8,187 nucleotides of DNA. Source: Nocardioides sp. (GTDB lineage: Bacteria; Actinomycetota; Actinomycetes; Propionibacteriales; Nocardioidaceae). The notes under the pieces are model-generated. The model was given only the letters and a program-made list of their open reading frames with translations. It ran no database searches and was not told where the DNA came from. Below, piece after piece: positions 5,017-8,187 of this stretch; position 1 is the stretch's first letter, and every line of letters starts with the position of its first letter. The translations under genes were made by a program, and so were the position numbers. Where the stretch lies: NCBI GenBank assembly GCA_021731205.1, contig JAKFXV010000128.1, positions 1 to 8,187 on the forward strand, given 5' to 3'.

Positions 5017-6272
5017 CAGGCACACAGTCCGTTGCGCTCGGCTTCTTCCGCGGCTTCCTCGGCAGCGGCCTCGTCGGCCGGCGTGGGGGCCGCCTGCGGA
5101 GGCTCGCCTTCGGTGGCTGGCGCGTCTGACCCGGGCGCGGTGTCGGCCTTGATGACGCCCTCCTTGAGCCGGCTGGGGATGGCCTTGTCCTGCGCGATCA
5201 ACCGCCAGATCTCCTGGGCCTCAGGTGTCCAGACGATGCGATTGGAGTTGTTCGGGTCGGTCCCCCACGGGATCGTGAAGAACTGGATCTTGTTCAGGCC
5301 GATGTCCTTGAACTGCAGCCCCAGGCCCGCGAGCTTGCTGATGCTGGCCAGCCCCTTGTCGGGGTGCAGGGACTTGGTGGCGGCGTTGAGGAAGGACACC
5401 AATCGGTCAGGACGGGCGAGGGTGTCGGCGGAGATGATCTTCTGGGCCATCGATGCCACGAAGGTCTGCTGGCGCTTGACCCGGCCGATGTCCGAGCCGT
5501 CGCCGACGTACCTCACCCGGACGTAGTCGAGGGCGGCCTTGCCGTGCAGGACCTGGTTGCCTGCCGGGATGAAGATGTTGTGGGCTGAATCGTCGATCTC
5601 CTCTGGGACGCAGACCGGCACCCCGTCGATCGCGTCGACCATGTCCTTGAACCCGTTGAAGTCGATGACCACGTGGTGCTGCAACCGAACCTGGGTGATC
5701 TGCTCGAACTGCTGCATCGTGCAGGCCGGTCCACCGGCCGCGAACGCCGCGTTCCACTGCACGTAGTCGACGGCCGACAGCCGGTCGCCGTTGCGCAGCT
5801 TGCACTCGGGCCGGTTGACCATCGAGTCCCGGGGGATGCTGATGCCGTAGGCGCGTTTCCGGTTGGCCGAGATGTGCAACAAGATCGTCGTGTCCGAACG
5901 AGCACCGCTGTTGGTGAGCCCGTCGATGTTGTTGCCCTTGCCATCACGGGAGTCCGAGCCCATCACCAGGATGTTCAGCGGGCCGGTCGGACCCGCGTCG
6001 AACGCCTCGGGCCGGTCCTCGAGCAGCTCAGCGGAGGTGTCCGCCACGATGTTTCCGTTGAGGTGTCGATAGACGTACGCCACACTCATCGCCACACCGA
6101 GGGCCATGACAAGGGTCGTCGTGGTCAACACTTTGGCGACCGTGTGCCGCTTGCGCACCGGAGCCCGTCGCTTCGGCCCACCAGAGGTGTCCATGCTGCG
6201 TCCACCCCGCGCGGCCCGCGCACCGGGCACACGGCTCGCCTCCCGCATCGAGAGGGATTCGGCGTCGGTCAC
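5016..6272 (-). CDS. LCP (LytR-CpsA-Psr) family glycopolymer transferase
   Basis: LCP enzymes attach lipid-linked glycopolymers, such as teichoic acid or arabinogalactan type chains, to peptidoglycan at the outer membrane face. The 418-residue product has a basic cytoplasmic tail (1-46), one transmembrane helix (about 47-66: KVLTTTTLVMALGVAMSVAY) and an extracellular LCP domain at about 97-285. Key family motifs are NILVMGSDSRD (100-110), ARSDTTILLHI (124-134), YGISIPRDS (142-150), HHVVIDFNGFKDMVDAIDGV (199-218), LDYVRVRY (248-255) and DIGRVKRQQTFV (261-272). The Asp and Arg residues are those used for pyrophosphate binding and catalysis. The C-terminus (about 375-412) is an Ala/Glu/Pro-rich linker. 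GTG 6272 was chosen over ATG 6248 and ATG 6194 because GAGGAA lies six bases upstream. It is coupled to the 57-residue gene. Confidence 0.92.
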   Translation of the reverse strand: MTDAESLSMREASRVPGARAARGGRSMDTSGGPKRRAPVRKRHTVAKVLTTTTLVMALGVAMSVAYVYRHLNGNIVADTSAELLEDRPEAFDAGPTGPLNILVMGSDSRDGKGNNIDGLTNSGARSDTTILLHISANRKRAYGISIPRDSMVNRPECKLRNGDRLSAVDYVQWNAAFAAGGPACTMQQFEQITQVRLQHHVVIDFNGFKDMVDAIDGVPVCVPEEIDDSAHNIFIPAGNQVLHGKAALDYVRVRYVGDGSDIGRVKRQQTFVASMAQKIISADTLARPDRLVSFLNAATKSLHPDKGLASISKLAGLGLQFKDIGLNKIQFFTIPWGTDPNNSNRIVWTPEAQEIWRLIAQDKAIPSRLKEGVIKADTAPGSDAPATEGEPPQAAPTPADEAAAEEAAEEAERNGLCA

Positions 6273-6278
6273 GTGGTG

Positions 6279-6284
6279 TTCCTC
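6279..6284 (-). promoter_or_regulatory. Shine-Dalgarno that decides the LCP start
   Basis: On the minus strand GAGGAA is followed by CACCAC and GTG at 6272. The candidate downstream ATGs at 6248 and 6194 lack a comparable site. This supports the longer N-terminal tail. Confidence 0.6.
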
Positions 6285-6346
6285 GGCAGTCGGTTGGAGC
6301 GCTACGACTTGGACGCGACTTGAGGCGCCCACGTGCTCGCGTCTCG

Positions 6347-6378
6347 AAATTAGCCGAGCCGACCAACACGTCGTTCAA
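6347..6378 (-). promoter_or_regulatory. Candidate promoter for the LCP gene
   Basis: In the 180-base gap between the LCP start and the divergent tRNA, the minus strand reads TTGAAC (6378-6373), an 18-base spacer, then GCTAAT (6354-6349) within the AT-rich patch GCTAATTT. This would give a leader of about 70 bases. It is the best sigma70-like match seen in the gap. No convincing promoter for the rightward tRNA was found. Confidence 0.35.
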
Positions 6379-6452
6379 CAGTGTCCCGCGTGGTCGGCGT
6401 CGGGGCAAAAATCCGTCTCGCGACCATGGCAGGATTGCCGGTGGTATTCGGC

Positions 6453-6525
6453 GCCCCAGTAGCTCAGCGGATAGAGCAGCCGCCTCCTAAGCGAAAGGTC
6501 ACAGGTTCGACTCCTGTCTGGGGCA
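6453..6525 (+). tRNA. tRNA-Arg (anticodon CCU)
   Basis: A full cloverleaf is visible. Acceptor GCCCCAG (6453-6459) pairs with CTGGGGC (6518-6524), with discriminator A6525. The D arm is GCTC/GAGC (6462-6465 and 6474-6477). The anticodon loop CTCCTAA holds CCT at 6486-6488, which reads AGG codons. The T arm is ACAGG-TTCGACT-CCTGT (6501-6517). No CCA is encoded. In the anticodon stem (6479-6483 with 6491-6495) only the three pairs next to the loop are Watson-Crick; the outer two read C-A and G-A. It is divergent from the LCP gene and stands just before a polysaccharide-type gene group. Confidence 0.93.
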
Positions 6526-6606
6526 CTCATGCTCCGGTTGATGGGTGACACTCCCGAGAAACCGTGGGCTGTGCGTTTGCTGAGCGTTCTGGGTCGATCG
6601 TTGTCG

Positions 6607-6612
6607 TACAGT
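6607..6612 (+). promoter_or_regulatory. Candidate -10 for leaderless expression of the 82-residue ORF
   Basis: TACAGT fits TANNNT and lies 6 bases before ATG 6619, so transcription could begin at the start codon. There is no Shine-Dalgarno. A TTGCTG upstream (6577-6582) is too far away (24 bases) to act as a -35. Weak, spacing-based evidence. Confidence 0.3.
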
Positions 6613-6618
6613 CCCGAC

Positions 6619-6867
6619 ATGACTCGGCATTGCATGAAATACACGGGGCCCTCCGCAACCATCAGCGGCGCGCTACGCATGCTCCACGAAGAAGGGCTCA
6701 CGGTCGTCGAGCTCCCCAGGCAAGAGTTCCCACAGACCGGCGAAGATCCCGATCCCCTCGCTCAGTGCATCGTCTGTACCGGCGCCGAAGCGGCGTTGGA
6801 GGCCTGCGAACTTCGGTTCCGAGATTCGCCGCTTGGGCAGATCTCCACGCTGACCGTCTGCCGCTGA
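6619..6867 (+). CDS. Unrecognised 82-residue protein
   Basis: I do not recognise this gene. The product is soluble with no signal peptide. It begins MTRHCMKYTGPSATISGALR, continues MLHEEGLTVVELPRQEF and has a CIVC pair at residues 50-53 plus Cys63 and Cys81. The pattern of a short helix, E-E-G, a hydrophobic strand and a later helix resembles small actinobacterial hypothetical proteins of the Leu-x-x-x-E-G-h-x-V type, but that is only an impression. The frame is open from ATG 6529, three bases after the tRNA. ATG 6619 is preferred because a TANNNT hexamer precedes it at leaderless spacing and the region before it reads like non-coding DNA; ATG 6634 is another choice. It converges on the Wzz-like gene with a 33-base gap. 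Confidence 0.5.
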   Translation: MTRHCMKYTGPSATISGALRMLHEEGLTVVELPRQEFPQTGEDPDPLAQCIVCTGAEAALEACELRFRDSPLGQISTLTVCR

Positions 6868-6900
6868 GCCCACGCCCCCCGGCGAGGCCACGCGGGCGGT

Positions 6901-7674
6901 TCAGGCCAGCGCCAACACTCGTCGTCGGAGGTGCGGGGCGTGGCTGACGGCACCGGCGCTCAGTAGGGCGAGAGCGATGCCGAGCGCTAGACCGCTGACG
7001 ACATAGGTCTCCAGCTCAGCCGGTCGGAACTCCCGAACGCCTTCGCGGGCAACGACTTCGCTCGTCGTGTTGTTCGTGGCGATGGCTCGCTCGAGCCGGG
7101 CCTGCAATAACCGCACGGTGTCGAACAGGGACTGGGCAGGTGCGCCGGCACTGATGGAGTTCTGCGCCTGCGCCTCCAAGGTCGCGACCCGCCGCTTCAG
7201 CAACGACAGCCGCTCGCTGCCCAGCGCGAAGGTGTCCGCCTGCTGCTCGAGCATTGACGTCACGGCAGCGACCAAGCCTTGGCGAGCGGCCACTTCGGTG
7301 TCGGCCGTGACCTGGATGATCAGGATTCGCGACAAGGGTTTCGCGGTCACCTTCAGGCTGTCGATCGCGGCGGCGCGCGAGACGCCCATCTCCTCCGACA
7401 CCCGGTCGATGGTCTCGGAGGAGAACAGCAACGCCGCCGTGGTGTCCAACGTGACCAGGGGTTGGCGCTCCTGTTCGGGCCGCAACGACAAGTAGGTGAT
7501 CTGGGGCGAGACCAACACCCGCGATGTCGCGACGTACTGCGGCTCGAGGAGGAAGAACAAGGTTGCGCCCACCAAGGCACCTACCACCGACAAGGTGGTC
7601 AGCCGACGCCAGTAGCGGCGGAAGTGCGCCCCATAATCCGCCATCCGCGGAAGAGGCCGGGGGTCGTTGCTCAC
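6901..7674 (-). CDS. Wzz-like chain-length determinant / polysaccharide co-polymerase membrane protein
   Basis: The 257-residue product has the Wzz layout: a short cytoplasmic N-terminus with a basic patch (FRRYWRR, 18-24), transmembrane helix one (about 25-43), a long extracytoplasmic region and transmembrane helix two (about 225-243), then a short basic tail. The part after helix one (EPQYVATSRVLVSPQIT, 44-60) is the usual Wzz strand segment, and residues 125-215 are helical with coiled-coil-like heptads. Such proteins set polymer length and help export in Wzx/Wzy-type polysaccharide systems. There is no Walker A motif or tyrosine-rich tail, so any partner kinase must be separate. GTG 7674 is chosen because GGAGG lies 8 bases upstream; GTG 7680, which would give a GTGA overlap, is only 2 bases from it. 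It is transcribed with the upstream sulfotransferase. Family assignment rests on layout more than on sequence signature. Confidence 0.72.
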   Translation of the reverse strand: MSNDPRPLPRMADYGAHFRRYWRRLTTLSVVGALVGATLFFLLEPQYVATSRVLVSPQITYLSLRPEQERQPLVTLDTTAALLFSSETIDRVSEEMGVSRAAAIDSLKVTAKPLSRILIIQVTADTEVAARQGLVAAVTSMLEQQADTFALGSERLSLLKRRVATLEAQAQNSISAGAPAQSLFDTVRLLQARLERAIATNNTTSEVVAREGVREFRPAELETYVVSGLALGIALALLSAGAVSHAPHLRRRVLALA

Positions 7675-7676
7675 TC

Positions 7677-8187
7677 TCACCGCCTCCAGATCGGCCGATG
7701 ACCCAACAACTCGGTCAATGCGGCATCGCTCGGCTCATAGTGCGCCTGCAGTCGGCGTCGCACCTCTGGGTCGATGCCCCGACCCGGGCGCGCGTTGTAG
7801 CGGTCGAATCGCTTCGGCATCCGATGGTCGACCTCGAGGAACTTCGTGATCCGCTGAAACTCCTCCTCGGGACTCTCGAAGAACGACTCACTCTCCACCA
7901 GCAGCACCTGCTCGCGCCCCAACCCCTCAACGTACGGCGCCAACAGGCGGGCGTACTCCCCGCGGCGCCGATAGGCGTGGTGGCGATGGTTGAAACTCTG
8001 ATAGTCGGCGTCACTCAGCATCCGCTCTTCTTCGCCGGCGAGCCGCGCGTCCTCCAGGTCTAGGGCGCGCTCGAAGCTCTGCTCCCATTCGAACCCACGA
8101 GCCAGCTCGTGCTTGTACGCCGAGTACGCCCGCTCGACCGGGTCCCGCACCATCGCGATGATCTTGACGCCCGGCAGGTCCTTCACG
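7677..8187 (-). CDS. PAPS-dependent sulfotransferase, C-terminal part (5' end outside window)
   Basis: The enzyme family transfers sulfate from PAPS to hydroxyl or amino groups of glycans or small molecules. About 169 C-terminal residues are visible. They open with DLPGVKIIAMVRDPVERAYS followed by AYKHE, the strand and 3'-phosphate-binding motif (R-D-P-x-x-R-x-x-S) of bacterial sulfotransferases. Later FNHRHHAYRRRGEYARLLAP, QVLLVESESFFESPEEEFQR and ITKFLEV follow the family order, ending GHRPIWRR. The N-terminal 5'-phosphosulfate loop should lie beyond 8187. The stop (7679-7677) is 2 bases before the start chosen for the Wzz-like gene, so the two are co-translated or at least co-transcribed. 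Together they suggest a sulfated exported polysaccharide. The substrate cannot be inferred from this part. Confidence 0.88.
   Translation of the reverse strand, partial: VKDLPGVKIIAMVRDPVERAYSAYKHELARGFEWEQSFERALDLEDARLAGEEERMLSDADYQSFNHRHHAYRRRGEYARLLAPYVEGLGREQVLLVESESFFESPEEEFQRITKFLEVDHRMPKRFDRYNARPGRGIDPEVRRRLQAHYEPSDAALTELLGHRPIWRR
7683..7687 (-). promoter_or_regulatory. Shine-Dalgarno inside the sulfotransferase gene for the Wzz-like start
   Basis: GGAGG on the minus strand (7687-7683) lies within the last codons of the sulfotransferase. It is 8 bases from GTG 7674 and 2 bases from GTG 7680, so it favours 7674. Confidence 0.6.

Noticed and set aside
6273..6332. Longer LCP start at 6332
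   Set aside because: The extra residues (ending AEEHH before the chosen start) look untranslated, and the Shine-Dalgarno GAGGAA lies inside that stretch, positioned for GTG 6272.
6375..6701. Minus-strand open frame across the tRNA, reading PDRSRTCDLSLRRRLLY
   Set aside because: This is antisense translation of the tRNA-Arg gene. Peptides like it recur in databases as spurious tRNA-overlapping predictions.
6868..6900. Terminator between the convergent 82-residue ORF and the Wzz-like gene
   Set aside because: The GC-rich 33 bases give only imperfect short pairing (GCCCACGC against GCGGGC) and no T-run.

Overview
The window is high-GC DNA with dense gene packing, GTG and ATG starts, and several starts that lack a Shine-Dalgarno but sit about seven bases after a TANNNT hexamer. 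This points to an actinobacterium. Gene order supports it: FmdB-type zinc ribbon, 5-formyltetrahydrofolate cyclo-ligase, UTP-glucose-1-phosphate uridylyltransferase and moeA, with mscL nearby, matches the Mycobacterium tuberculosis Rv0991c-Rv0994 neighbourhood as I remember it. A member of the Propionibacteriales or a relative is a guess from protein style only.

Left part (1-2494). A short plus-strand fragment resembling a beta-propeller repeat protein runs into the 3' end of moeA, which is on the minus strand. Both look cut within about 10 bases of position 130-141, so this is a rearrangement or assembly breakpoint. moeA lacks its C-terminal domain and overlaps the upstream UDPGP-family uridylyltransferase by 8 bases.

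Centre (2495-4842). A 23-base gap separates the uridylyltransferase from the divergent cyclo-ligase gene and carries two opposed TANNNT hexamers that share one TA step. Rightward follow the cyclo-ligase, an FmdB-type protein with an EKSG-repeat tail, a membrane-anchored SAF-domain protein and mscL. The mscL stop codon lies inside the first copy of a 49-base direct repeat (two copies, 57-base period) that fills the convergent gap.

Right-centre (4843-6525). A leftward pair encodes an LCP (LytR-CpsA-Psr) cell-wall glycopolymer ligase and a 57-residue acidic protein joined to it by a TGATG stop-start overlap. A tRNA-Arg(CCU) gene is divergent from the LCP gene.

Right end (6526-8187). A short unrecognised plus-strand ORF is followed by a leftward pair: a PAPS-type sulfotransferase (5' end outside the window) and a Wzz-like two-helix membrane protein. 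These suggest the edge of a locus for a sulfated surface or exported polysaccharide. Envelope glycan work is a shared theme: UDP-glucose supply, LCP ligation, chain-length control and sulfation. There is no CRISPR array, transposase, integrase or recognisable defence system. The most unusual signals are the breakpoint at the left end, the back-to-back promoter, the hairpin repeat pair and the small LCP-coupled protein.
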